The translations under genes were made by a program, and so were the position numbers. Shown in pieces: positions 27,097 through 35,806 of a DNA stretch of 64,000 nt. Under the pieces are notes generated by a model. That model was not told the origin of the DNA. It saw nothing but the letters and a program-made list of their open reading frames with translations, and searched no databases. Within the stretch, counting starts at the first letter, position 1, and the number at the start of each line of letters is the position of its first letter. The stretch is from Weissella confusa (lineage in GTDB: Bacteria; Bacillota; Bacilli; Lactobacillales; Lactobacillaceae): NCBI GenBank assembly GCA_016466735.1, contig JAAOED010000014.1, forward strand, positions 1-64,000, given 5' to 3'.

Positions 27097-27280
27097 GGGA
27101 ACGTTACTGTCAGAAGCGCTCGTATCGTTACTGCTGGCGACGATGACAACTTGGTTAATCGTGACGACTATGCAGTACTTCAACAGCCTACAGACTAAGG
27201 AAGAAGCCCAAATGAAAGCGGCACGACGACAATACTATGAGGAACAACGACGATGGCTCGACGACACGGATTCACCATAG
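27083..27280 (+). CDS. comGE: Minor competence pseudopilin ComGE
   Basis: A 65-residue protein with a basic N-terminus, KGTLLSEALVSLLLATMTTWLIV hydrophobic helix (about 5-27) and a charged coiled-coil tail. Position and size fit ComGE. The ATG at 27083 is 11 nt after AGGAGG; a GTG at 27071 overlaps that ribosome-binding site and is rejected. It overlaps comGD by 14 bp and comGF by 28 bp. Confidence 0.75.
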   Translation: MFRRKGTLLSEALVSLLLATMTTWLIVTTMQYFNSLQTKEEAQMKAARRQYYEEQRRWLDDTDSP

Positions 27281-27693
27281 CTGAAACGCTTGTGGCGTTA
27301 CTGGTGTTCAGTTTGGTATTAAGTATATTAAGCTTAGTGGCGACAAATTTAACGCGCTACTATCAGAGTAGTCAAAATCAGCAACGTGAAGCGCAAGTCG
27401 CCCGGGCGATTATGTCGTTGGAAGTGCCAGACACGAGGCTGACGCTAACAGAATGTTTCAAACGTCAATTGGTTCTGTACAGTAAAACGAGGGATACCAA
27501 ATATTATTTGGACGTCAGGCATAAGGCGCTTGGCTTGTATACGCGTCAAGGTGGCAACATGAAGTACATCAATCAGGTCAAACGGGTTAATTTTGTGCAA
27601 CTGTCCAGGCAACGTGTGCAAGCGATGATTGAATTTGAAGAAGGAACTACCGTGACACAGGAGATAACGTTTTATGAAGGAGCGGCGGGGTAG
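27253..27693 (+). CDS. comGF: Minor competence pseudopilin ComGF
   Basis: A 146-residue protein with the prepilin leader RRHGFTIAETLVALLVFSLVLS (cleavage expected between Gly6 and Phe7) and a mostly beta C-terminal domain, as in the ComGF family. Translation likely couples to comGE, with which it overlaps by 28 bp. Confidence 0.85.
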   Translation: MARRHGFTIAETLVALLVFSLVLSILSLVATNLTRYYQSSQNQQREAQVARAIMSLEVPDTRLTLTECFKRQLVLYSKTRDTKYYLDVRHKALGLYTRQGGNMKYINQVKRVNFVQLSRQRVQAMIEFEEGTTVTQEITFYEGAAG

Positions 27694-27979
27694 TTTGTTA
27701 GCCCACACGTTAATGATGATGCTACTTTTCTTGAGTGGGTTTACGGTTTGGGTGATGGGACAAAGCCGGCAACAGCAAGCACGTCATTTGGTGATTATGA
27801 ATTGGACGAGGCGACAAGAAGCGTTGCGTTTCCTGATGGAAAACCCGGAAGCCCCTGTAGAGCCACAAAATACGACAAACTATCCGGCGGTGATTGAACG
27901 AGATGATTGCAAAGAAGTGGTGCTGGTGGCCGAAAATCATCGGATTGTGATGCCAAGATATCGTCCTGTAAAGCCCTAG
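27674..27979 (+). CDS. comGG: ComGG-like competence protein
   Basis: A 101-residue protein with a basic start (MKERRGSLLAHTL), one hydrophobic helix (about 8-28) and a polar tail. It is last in the comG operon and overlaps comGF by 20 bp, the place of comGG. The sequence is poorly conserved in the family, so the name comes mainly from position and topology. Confidence 0.7.
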   Translation: MKERRGSLLAHTLMMMLLFLSGFTVWVMGQSRQQQARHLVIMNWTRRQEALRFLMENPEAPVEPQNTTNYPAVIERDDCKEVVLVAENHRIVMPRYRPVKP

Positions 27980-28041
27980 AATTGTTGAGAAACAGCTAAA
28001 ACCTGCTACACTGTTATTTAGTATAAAAAAGAGGTGAGCGC

Positions 28042-29049
28042 ATGTTTGAGACAATCGAAAACGCAGTAAAGCATTTACAGGCAGCACAAAAGGAAATTGC
28101 TGATGCCTTGGATATGGCATCAATTGAAGCTTTGGTTGTGATGATTGAAGTGATGTTGAACCAAGAGGATGAAGAGTGGGCAACGTTGTCAGAAGAACAA
28201 CGCACAGCGATTGTGGCGATGATTGATGATGCAGCATTTGATAGCATGACAGTAGAATTGAAGCGCCAAGTGTTGCAATTGCTTTTGGTTGCGACGATGC
28301 GTGAAGATGGTTTGCAAGCGAACTATCAAGTGACACCAGATGCGATCGGTATGTGGGTTGGTTTCTTGGCTGAGCAAATTACGGCGAAGAACGCGGCAAC
28401 AAAGCTACTTGATTTGACGGTTGGAACTGGAAACTTGTTGGCAACAGTGCAACAAGTCCTTGCCCAACAAGGGAATGCGTTGACAATTAATGGTGTCGAA
28501 AATGACGACACGATGTTGACCGTTGCCAGTGGCATGGCAGCTTTGCTTGGCTTTGACTGGCAACTAACATTGGCTGACGCGGTGGCAAGTGAGCTACCAA
28601 CTAATCAAGATGTTGTTGTGGCCGACTTACCGGTCGGTTACTATCCAGCTGAAGTGCCAAGTCACTTTGCGACGACGGCTGAGGATGGCTTGACTTATGT
28701 TCACCATTTGTTGATTGAACAAGCCGTTAATGCTTTGCGCCCCGGTGGATTGGCAGCCATCATTGTGCCAGCAAATCTATTTGAGACCGAACAAGCACAA
28801 TCATTGTTGAAGTATTTGCAATCAGAAAACGTGTACTTCCAAGCTTTGTTGCAATTCCCAGACAAGTTGTTTGCGAACAAGGCGGCTGCAAAGGCAATCC
28901 TTGTTTTGCAACGTGCGGGTGGGGATGCTATCCAAGCAACGCCAGTTATGTTGGCAAAGACACCTGAATTGGCCAACGTTGCAGAGAATAAAGATTTCGT
29001 GACAGAGATGACTGCGTGGATGACTGCGAACCACATGCTACATGCTTAG
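28042..29049 (+). CDS. YtxK-like class I SAM-dependent methyltransferase
   Basis: A 335-residue protein with a helical N-terminal domain (about 1-95) and a Rossmann methyltransferase domain: motif I LLDLTVGTGNLLATV near 118 and the catalytic-type motif VVVADLPVGYYP near 194, which resembles the NPPY motif of N6-adenine methyltransferases. The gene is regularly found between the comG operon and ackA in Bacilli. The substrate is unknown. The promoter may lie in the 62 bp before it, or it may be the last gene of the com transcript. Confidence 0.88.
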   Translation: MFETIENAVKHLQAAQKEIADALDMASIEALVVMIEVMLNQEDEEWATLSEEQRTAIVAMIDDAAFDSMTVELKRQVLQLLLVATMREDGLQANYQVTPDAIGMWVGFLAEQITAKNAATKLLDLTVGTGNLLATVQQVLAQQGNALTINGVENDDTMLTVASGMAALLGFDWQLTLADAVASELPTNQDVVVADLPVGYYPAEVPSHFATTAEDGLTYVHHLLIEQAVNALRPGGLAAIIVPANLFETEQAQSLLKYLQSENVYFQALLQFPDKLFANKAAAKAILVLQRAGGDAIQATPVMLAKTPELANVAENKDFVTEMTAWMTANHMLHA

Positions 29050-29077
29050 TCGTACGACTGACACACGTCCGAAATAG

Positions 29078-29111
29078 TTGACAAGATATTCATAAGAAAT
29101 TGTGATATACT
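29078..29111 (+). promoter_or_regulatory. Probable ackA promoter
   Basis: A perfect TTGACA (29078-29083) and an extended -10 TGA-TATACT (hexamer 29106-29111) lie 50-85 bp before the ackA ATG, but they are 22 bp apart. With a normal 17-bp spacing the -10 would be TGTGAT. Either element may be used. Confidence 0.45.
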
Positions 29112-29161
29112 AATCTGCAGATATTGAACAATTCCGTTTGGAAAAGAGGAGACAAGTACAC

Positions 29162-30352
29162 ATGGCTAAGACTATGGCGATTAATGCCGGTTCATCATCA
29201 TTGAAGTTTCAATTGATTGAGATGCCAGCAGAAAAGGTAATTGCAAAGGGACAAGTTGAACGAATCGGTTTGAGCGATTCAATTTTCACGTTGAAGTTCA
29301 ACGGTGAGAAGTTTGAGTTCATTCAAGACATCGACAACCACGAGGCTGCCATTAACTTGCTATTGGAACAACTTAAGGAACACGAAGTCATTGCTGACTT
29401 GAACGAAATCACAGGTGTTGGACACCGTGTCGTTGCCGGTGGTGAGTGGTTTAACCACTCAGTTATCGTTGATGACGAAGTGTTGAACAAGATTGACCGT
29501 TTGGCTGCTTATGCACCATTGCACAACCCAGCCAACGCTATGGGAATCCGTGTATTCCAAAAGTTGTTGCCAAACGCCACGTCAGTAGCTGTATTTGACA
29601 CTGCATTCCACCAAACGATGCCACGTAAGAACTACTTGTACGCCTTGCCATACGAGTACTACACGAAGTATGGTGCACGTAAGTATGGTGCTCACGGAAC
29701 ATCACACCGTTACGTTGCAGCTCGCACTGCCGAAATCTTGGGTAAGCCATTGGAAGACTTGAAGATTGTGACATTGCACTTGGGTGCTGGTGCCTCAATT
29801 ACGGCTATCAAGGATGGTAAGTCATTGGATACGTCAATGGGATTCACGCCATTGGCTGGTGTTATGATGGCTACGCGTTCAGGTGATGTTGATCCTTCAT
29901 TGGTTTACTACATCCAAGAGCGCGAAGGTTTGACTAACGACGAAATGCTTAACATCTTGAACAAGAAGTCAGGTTTGTTGGGTGTGTCAACGTTGTCAGC
30001 TGACATGCGTGACTTGAAGGCTGTTCGTGATACTAACGAGCACGCTGAATTGGCTATCCAAATGTTCGTTGACCGTGTTGTTCGCTACATCGGTCAATAC
30101 TACATGGAGCTTGAAGGACTTGATGCTATCGTCTTTACGGCTGGTATCGGTGAAAATGCCGATGACTTGCGTTCAGAAATCATCAAGCGCTTGAACTTCA
30201 TGGGTATCAAGATGAACGAAGAGCAAAACAAGCAACGTGATGACGAGATGATTATCTCAACGGACGACTCTTCAGTTAAGGTTTTGAAGGTCGCAACCGA
30301 CGAAGAAATCATGATTGCTCGCGACGTTGAAACGTTGAAGAACGAACAATAA
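29162..30352 (+). CDS. ackA: Acetate kinase
   Basis: AckA interconverts acetyl phosphate plus ADP and acetate plus ATP; in heterofermentative lactic acid bacteria it earns the extra ATP of the phosphoketolase route. Motifs: INAGSSSLKFQL near 6, TGVGHRVVAGG near 85, FDTAFHQTMP near 145, HGTSHRYV near 178 and FTAGIGENA near 324. 396 residues from ATG 29162, after AAAGAGGAGA; an upstream TTG frame is not needed. Codon use is strongly biased, which suggests high expression. Confidence 0.98.
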   Translation: MAKTMAINAGSSSLKFQLIEMPAEKVIAKGQVERIGLSDSIFTLKFNGEKFEFIQDIDNHEAAINLLLEQLKEHEVIADLNEITGVGHRVVAGGEWFNHSVIVDDEVLNKIDRLAAYAPLHNPANAMGIRVFQKLLPNATSVAVFDTAFHQTMPRKNYLYALPYEYYTKYGARKYGAHGTSHRYVAARTAEILGKPLEDLKIVTLHLGAGASITAIKDGKSLDTSMGFTPLAGVMMATRSGDVDPSLVYYIQEREGLTNDEMLNILNKKSGLLGVSTLSADMRDLKAVRDTNEHAELAIQMFVDRVVRYIGQYYMELEGLDAIVFTAGIGENADDLRSEIIKRLNFMGIKMNEEQNKQRDDEMIISTDDSSVKVLKVATDEEIMIARDVETLKNEQ

Positions 30353-30360
30353 TAAAATTT

Positions 30361-30398
30361 AAAAGGTGAGTTCGACATTCATGTCGGGCTCACCTTTT
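30361..30398 (+). terminator. ackA terminator 1
   Basis: AAAAGGTGAG pairs with CTCACCTTTT, with an inner CGACAT/ATGTCG stem, giving a long hairpin followed by TTTT. Confidence 0.85.
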
Positions 30399-30415
30399 CG
30401 TATGTGTAAAAAATC

Positions 30416-30454
30416 AACCGGCATCACTTGCTTTGAGTAAGTGATGCCGGTTTT
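30416..30454. terminator. Second, symmetric terminator after ackA
   Basis: A 14-bp perfect stem (30416-30429 with 30439-30452) followed by TTTT. With the first hairpin it insulates ackA from the WxL locus. The right-hand stem of a further small hairpin is at 30523-30547 in the WxL leader. Confidence 0.8.
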
Positions 30455-30567
30455 AATTTAGCCTTTGAAAAGGACACTGAAGATATTGGTGATTGTATTT
30501 TTAGATAAATTAAAAAGAGTTAAAAGGCGTTATTCACAACGCCCTTTAAAGCGGTTATGAACAGAGA

Positions 30568-30590
30568 ATACAATCCACTTGTTATTGTAT
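30568..30590. promoter_or_regulatory. Inverted repeat upstream of WxL locus 1
   Basis: ATACAAT (30568-30574) and ATTGTAT (30584-30590) form a 7-bp inverted repeat with a 9-bp spacer, 27 bp before the first gene of the locus. It could be an operator. The upstream DNA of WxL locus 2 has no obvious copy. Confidence 0.35.
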
Positions 30591-30616
30591 GAAGAAGGAA
30601 ACAGGAGGATGTCAGA

Positions 30617-31681
30617 ATGAAAAGAAAACTACAACTTGCATTGGCAGTCGCACTTGCCATTGGTGTCAGCCAAGTCGGTACGACGGCTTTTGCAGACAAT
30701 AGTGCCCTTGGAGTCGATCTAATTTTTCCAGAGAGTCAAATTGACCCTAAGACAGGTTACTATGATTTAAACGTGCAGCCTGGTCAACAACAAGATTTGC
30801 AAATGACTTTGATGAACGGTGGTTCAAAGCCACTACGCGTTCACATTAGTGCTAATCCTGCTTCGACTAATGATAACGGGGTTATTGAATACGGCAAGAA
30901 TAAGATTAAGGTTGATTCTTCGTTGAAAGTCAATGTTGGCAATATGATTACCGCTCCTAAAAATGTTACTATTCCGGCCAATTCAATGACAACTATTACA
31001 GCGAAGTTAGCCGTACAACCGGAACAGTTTAACGGTATAGCCGTGGGTGGATTATCATTTGTCACAGATCCAGAAAAAGGACAACAAAAAGCTAGTGGGG
31101 TACAAATCCGAAATTGATATGCATATGATGTTGCGGTTGTTTTGCATGAGTCAAATGATTTAGTAAAACCGAACTTACACATTCATCAAGTTCGAGCGGC
31201 ATTGGTTAACTACCACACGGCTGTCTTGGCACGTTTGCAAAACGATAAACCTTCATTCATAACAGGCATGAATTCACATGCAATTGTATACAACGCAAAA
31301 ACGCATAAGCGAATCTTGACTGAAGATAAAAAGGATCAAAAGGTAGCACCAAATTCACACTTTGACTACACGATGATGTTCGCAGATGGTCAAAAGTTAG
31401 CGCCAGGCAAATATGTAGCTGATATTAATTTAACGGCCAAGGAAGGGCACTGGCACTTTAAGCAAAGCTTTGATGTCTCAGGACAAAAGGCACACGCCAT
31501 TAATAAGCAAAATGTAACGGTTAGTCATTTTGCTTGGTGGCAAACTCTTCTACTCTTGTTGGCATTCTTGTTATTAGTATTGTTGATTACCTACTTAGTA
31601 CGACGTAATCGAAAGCAAGCCGCTGAACTACGCCGTCTAAAGGGTGGTGTACGTGAGGTGAGTGATAATGAAAAGAATTAA
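30617..31681 (+). pseudogene. WxL-interacting (DUF916/DUF3324) membrane protein gene, interrupted by one TGA
   Basis: The reading frame encodes a signal peptide (about 1-26, ending FADNSALGVD), a DUF916 domain, a DUF3324 domain, a C-terminal transmembrane helix and a basic tail: the WxLIP architecture that binds WxL proteins at the membrane. A TGA at 31115-31117 stops it after 166 residues; the frame then continues open to 31681. The intact paralog at 35807-36877 aligns without gaps in this area and has Arg (CGT) at exactly residue 167. A CGA-to-TGA change would explain it. The protein would lose DUF3324 and its anchor. A sequencing error or stop readthrough cannot be excluded. Confidence 0.85.
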
Positions 31682-33830
31682 AACATTAAGTGCGATTAGT
31701 TTGTTTACAACTTTAGTTGGCTTAAGTATGCCTTTGTTAATGCCGATGTCCACCGTGAATGCGGCTGATATGGGACAAATGAAGACTGGGGGAGAAATAC
31801 CGTTAGATGTACCAACGCCAAATGAGACTGATTTCGATAACGAGAATACAAATGTGACTGTCAACGATACGATGGGAAACAAGGCGTGGCCTACGCCAAC
31901 TTATAAGGCAGCAGATAGAACGTGGCATTTTTACAATGGTGAAGGTGCTATTTATGGTTCAGCGGCTGCAGCATTTAAGCGAGCAGTTAATATAGACAAG
32001 GACTTTACTATTGAAGCTACGTCAAATATTTCATCGGCGGATAACTGGAGGTTTGGTACTGATTCGATAGGAATTGTATTGTCTACAGCAAACTCAGATA
32101 ATTTAGCAAATGAACAGACGGATGGGCAAAAAAGTAAAGCTGGATATGCAAATGATAAAGTTCAGTGGCAAACCGTATTAGGGACACAGGCTTTTGATTC
32201 GTGGACTGATCCAATCAAGTTTTTGGGGGTTACTGTTACTCCAGGTACTCAGCCCCACCATGATTTTGTAAGGCGTACTATTAGTGGCGTACAGAGACAA
32301 GTTGCGGTGAAGGACTACGAATCAAATTCCTTGAAGGCAAAACCACTTTCGACGGACTATAAAATAACATTCAATGCCACGACTAGACAACTAACATATA
32401 CAACGTCTTCAGGGATAACTGCATCTGATGTTTTACCAGGTTACGTTAAGGAACTATATATTGGCTTCTTAGTTCATATTCTAGGTAATGGTACGACAAA
32501 CGATAGCACCAGCATGACTTTAACAAAAATGAATGCATCGTATGTTCCCACACATACGATGGTTAATTATATAAATGAAGACGATCCATCCCATCCTTTA
32601 GCAACTTCTACAAGAATTGACGGTATTGTTGGTCAGAGATTGTCGGTTTCAGGAAACGTAGACGACAAAACTGACTATTATTGGACGGCTCCTAAAATTG
32701 GAGCGGCTAAGCTAAAAGATGAAGCAAGTGATCGTGCAGAACGAACTATATTGACCGAGGCAGCAGATGATGATGATAACACGACTAATGTAATCAATGT
32801 TAGGTATGACGCGCCTAAAGGTACTCTACCATACAGAATATTTGATGACGATGATCCTCATTCCAAAGCTAATTTAGACGGTAAGATTCCATTGAGTATA
32901 GGTAGTTCATATAGTTATACGCTGTCAAATATTGGGGATGCTGTCGCTATTCCTGACGGTACACATGTTGTTTCGTTGAGTCACGCATCAGGTAAGGTAA
33001 CCGCAGATGAGAATAATCAAGTTACTAACAATCCAGTTGAGATTCACGTGAAGCACACTCCTGTATCTACTTCAGCAACCTTTAATCGACGTGTTAAATT
33101 TGTTGGACCGGATGGTATGCAAGGACTTCCTAATGATGATAGTCAAAGTCCGAACATTAAAGTGACTAAGGATGGATTCGATGGTCACATCATTGACGCG
33201 GAGGATAATTTTAAACCTGTTGACGTTCCTGACATGGAAAATTCAGGTTTTGGAATTATTAGCGTTAAAGATTCAGCAGGTAACGATTTAAGTGATCATT
33301 TGTCAAACAAACAGTTTACGTGGGACAACGTGGTTAAAGACAGTCGACCAGATGCTGAAGTTACAATAACTTATGCACCAGAAATGAAAGTAGAAGCCCC
33401 AACCTTTGATTTTGGAACAATAGATGTTGGAAGCAAGCAATTTTATGGAACTGCGCCCCAATTAGCTACCAATATATCTGGCGGTCTGAAAGTGGTCAAT
33501 GGTGTGCGACCGAGTGCGGACTGGAAATTGTGGGCACAACTTGATAATAAGAATATGCCAGGTGACCCAAGTATTATCTTATTTAAAGGTGATCCGCACA
33601 ATGAGGCCACGATAACGCAGAAAAAGTCATTAGTTATAACAAAAGATATTGCTGGTGAGAAGGGACCGGTCTGGAACATTATGTCTGACGTACTTAATCA
33701 ACAACATATGTATGACAAGTATGTCGCACTTCAGTTCAAGAATTTGCAGAATGAAAACCTGAATATACCGTCAGGATCAGCTAGTTATCAAGGTGATATA
33801 ACCTGGAATTTGGAAGTGGCACGACAATAA
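31668..33830 (+). CDS. Large WxL-domain surface protein (locus 1)
   Basis: A 720-residue secreted protein. Signal peptide about 1-33 (ending VNAAD). Residues about 60-290 look like a beta-sandwich adhesin domain, possibly L-type lectin-like (EATSNIS, GIVLSTA, YANDKVQWQTVLGTQ). Two beta repeats of MucBP type follow (about 290-540). The last 170 residues are a WxL domain with both WxL motifs: DWKLWAQL and ITWNLEVA. ATG 31668 is 7 nt after GAGGTG and overlaps the preceding frame by 14 bp. No LPXTG motif is seen; attachment should be non-covalent through the WxL domain. Ligand unknown. Confidence 0.85.
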   Translation: MKRIKTLSAISLFTTLVGLSMPLLMPMSTVNAADMGQMKTGGEIPLDVPTPNETDFDNENTNVTVNDTMGNKAWPTPTYKAADRTWHFYNGEGAIYGSAAAAFKRAVNIDKDFTIEATSNISSADNWRFGTDSIGIVLSTANSDNLANEQTDGQKSKAGYANDKVQWQTVLGTQAFDSWTDPIKFLGVTVTPGTQPHHDFVRRTISGVQRQVAVKDYESNSLKAKPLSTDYKITFNATTRQLTYTTSSGITASDVLPGYVKELYIGFLVHILGNGTTNDSTSMTLTKMNASYVPTHTMVNYINEDDPSHPLATSTRIDGIVGQRLSVSGNVDDKTDYYWTAPKIGAAKLKDEASDRAERTILTEAADDDDNTTNVINVRYDAPKGTLPYRIFDDDDPHSKANLDGKIPLSIGSSYSYTLSNIGDAVAIPDGTHVVSLSHASGKVTADENNQVTNNPVEIHVKHTPVSTSATFNRRVKFVGPDGMQGLPNDDSQSPNIKVTKDGFDGHIIDAEDNFKPVDVPDMENSGFGIISVKDSAGNDLSDHLSNKQFTWDNVVKDSRPDAEVTITYAPEMKVEAPTFDFGTIDVGSKQFYGTAPQLATNISGGLKVVNGVRPSADWKLWAQLDNKNMPGDPSIILFKGDPHNEATITQKKSLVITKDIAGEKGPVWNIMSDVLNQQHMYDKYVALQFKNLQNENLNIPSGSASYQGDITWNLEVARQ

Positions 33831-33863
33831 TGAGAAAAAAGACTGATATGGGGCGCCATGCAC

Positions 33864-33889
33864 CGCCATAACAACAATGGTATATGGCG
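33864..33889 (+). other. Intercistronic hairpin before the small WxL gene
   Basis: CGCCATA pairs with TATGGCG (7 bp, 12-nt loop), followed by an AT-rich TAAATTTTT. A hairpin at the same position is found in WxL locus 2 (38918-38948), so it may set the ratio of large to small WxL protein. Confidence 0.5.
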
Positions 33890-33924
33890 TAAATTTTTAA
33901 GGAAACAGAAAGAAGGTTACTTGT

Positions 33925-34701
33925 ATGAAGAAAACGGTAATTTTGGCAACAACCGCCGTTTTGGGTGGATTGTTGGCGTCATCAGTTGCTTTTGCTGATA
34001 CTCCAGCAGCTTCAGATGATACAACGCAATTTATTAACGCAACGACAGGAAAGTCAGTTGCGAAGGTTTCATTGGCAAAGCCTGATAGCAATAACACAAC
34101 GCCTGACGTACCTGGAAAGCCAGGAACTAAGCCAGGAGATGGTGGCAACGGCAACACCAATAATGCTGATTTGATGTTGAATTATGTGTCACACTTTGAC
34201 TTTGGACATGGAACAATTTCTGACAAGCAATTATTGTTGCCAGTAAATAAAATTTCAGCGAGCGATGGTACAAATGCCATGAAGACAGTTCCTTATGCAA
34301 AGGTTTCAGACATGCGTGGAACTGCGGCCGGTTGGCATCTAACAGTAGCACAAGATGATGAATTTACCGCTTCTGATGCAACTGATGCGAAGGGGGCAAA
34401 AGCTACGATTAAGGGTGCTGAGATTCAAATTTCAACAGTAAAACCAGTGGATGGTGCTGGTAATCCAACTGGAACTGTAGTAACTGGAACACCAGTTACA
34501 CTTACGGCTGGTGGACAAGCCCACACTATTATGAACGCTCCGGACGGGCAACACGTTGGAGCTTACTCAGCAATGTTTGGTGACAATTCTGAGGCTGGTG
34601 ACACTACGAATGGTGTCCAATTGATGATTCCGGGTAATTCAGCATTAGCAGGCAACTACACAACTCACTTGACGTGGACGCTGGCTAACACGCCTGGATA
34701 A
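33925..34701 (+). CDS. WxL-domain surface protein (locus 1, first small one)
   Basis: A 258-residue secreted protein: signal peptide (about 1-25, ending AFADTPA), a Pro/Gly/Asn linker (about 55-78) and a WxL domain (about 80-258) with GWHLTVAQ and LTWTLANTPG. It is more distant from the two other small WxL proteins of this window than they are from each other. It is expected to bind peptidoglycan and the WxLIP partner on the cell surface. Confidence 0.9.
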   Translation: MKKTVILATTAVLGGLLASSVAFADTPAASDDTTQFINATTGKSVAKVSLAKPDSNNTTPDVPGKPGTKPGDGGNGNTNNADLMLNYVSHFDFGHGTISDKQLLLPVNKISASDGTNAMKTVPYAKVSDMRGTAAGWHLTVAQDDEFTASDATDAKGAKATIKGAEIQISTVKPVDGAGNPTGTVVTGTPVTLTAGGQAHTIMNAPDGQHVGAYSAMFGDNSEAGDTTNGVQLMIPGNSALAGNYTTHLTWTLANTPG

Positions 34702-34748
34702 ACAAGTATTTTAAAGTGCATTACTAATATTTTAGGAGAATAAAGTTC

Positions 34749-35546
34749 ATGAAGAAGACAGTATTTCTAGCTACTGCTACAATTCTTGGTGGATTGATGG
34801 CAGCATCAGCGGTATCAGCCGCAACTTACCCAACTGCAACGACGGCCAACACTACGGGAGACGTTTCATTTAAGGCACCAGATCCAAACAATACGCCTGA
34901 TAAGCCTGTAACTCCAGGAACTGATCCAGACAACCCAGATCACCCAGACCAGCCTGGTAATGGTGGTAATGAAAATAAGGGTAACTTGGTGCTTAAGTGG
35001 GTATCAGATTTCCACTTCGGTGATGACCACACAATTAGCCCAAAGACTGAAGTGTACTCAGCAGCTCAAACAAAGTCTAAGCAGGGGAACTACACGCCAA
35101 ATTACGTAGAGGTTTATGACCAACGTGGTGTTAACACTGGATGGGATTTGACCGTTACGCAAAATGGTGACTTTAAGGGAGAAAAGACTGGTGCTGTTCT
35201 AGCCGGAGCTCAAATGTCATTGGTTGCACCAACACTTTCAGAGTTCCGCAATGGTTCTACGTCAACAATTGACACGAGTGCAATTAAGTCTGATGGTACC
35301 CTTAATAAGGGCAAGACAATCGATGTTATGAATGCTAAGCAAGGAACGATGCCTGGTACGTACTTTGGACTTTTCCATGGCAAGGCAACGAATGACGCTA
35401 CACCACTTGACGATGGTGTTACGTTGACGGTTCCTGGTAATGCTGCTTTGATGGATAAGTACTCAACAACTATGACTTGGACGTTGACTGCAGCTCCTGA
35501 TGGTTCACAAACACCAGCAACACCAGCAACGCCAGCTGCTAAGTAA
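34749..35546 (+). CDS. WxL-domain surface protein (locus 1, second small one)
   Basis: A 265-residue secreted protein with a signal peptide (ending VSAATYP), an Asp/Pro-rich linker (PVTPGTDPDNPDHPDQPGN, about 58-76) and a WxL domain with GWDLTVTQ and MTWTLTAAPD. A short TPATPATPAAK tail follows. It closely resembles the protein at 38998-39723 in leader, linker and WxL domain, so the two are recent paralogs. Confidence 0.92.
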   Translation: MKKTVFLATATILGGLMAASAVSAATYPTATTANTTGDVSFKAPDPNNTPDKPVTPGTDPDNPDHPDQPGNGGNENKGNLVLKWVSDFHFGDDHTISPKTEVYSAAQTKSKQGNYTPNYVEVYDQRGVNTGWDLTVTQNGDFKGEKTGAVLAGAQMSLVAPTLSEFRNGSTSTIDTSAIKSDGTLNKGKTIDVMNAKQGTMPGTYFGLFHGKATNDATPLDDGVTLTVPGNAALMDKYSTTMTWTLTAAPDGSQTPATPATPAAK

Positions 35547-35593
35547 TTTAACGCTAATATAAGTGAAACCGATATTTCACACCTAACACAAGA

Positions 35594-35633
35594 AACGACT
35601 AATCTCGCAATTCGCGAGGTTAGTCGTTTTTTT
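35594..35633 (+). terminator. Terminator of WxL locus 1
   Basis: AACGACTAATCTCGC pairs with GCGAGGTTAGTCGTT (one G-T), and a T run follows. It marks the end of the first WxL transcript. Confidence 0.92.
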
Positions 35634-35806
35634 ATACTTAAAATCCGATAAATCGGAAAAACGCACAACGACTTTCGTAAATGTTTTTTAAATACTCAAA
35701 AAAATAATCTTTGTATCACGCCGCATCTACTCCATTCTAAGGCAGTTATTCCGAACGATGCTGGCTTTGCTAAACTTCTATGTGTAAGGAAGAGGAGGAA
35801 AGAGAC

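Noticed and set aside
30416-30454. Regulatory operator after ackA
   Set aside because: The perfect stem with a T run fits a terminator that insulates two units, so no further role is claimed.
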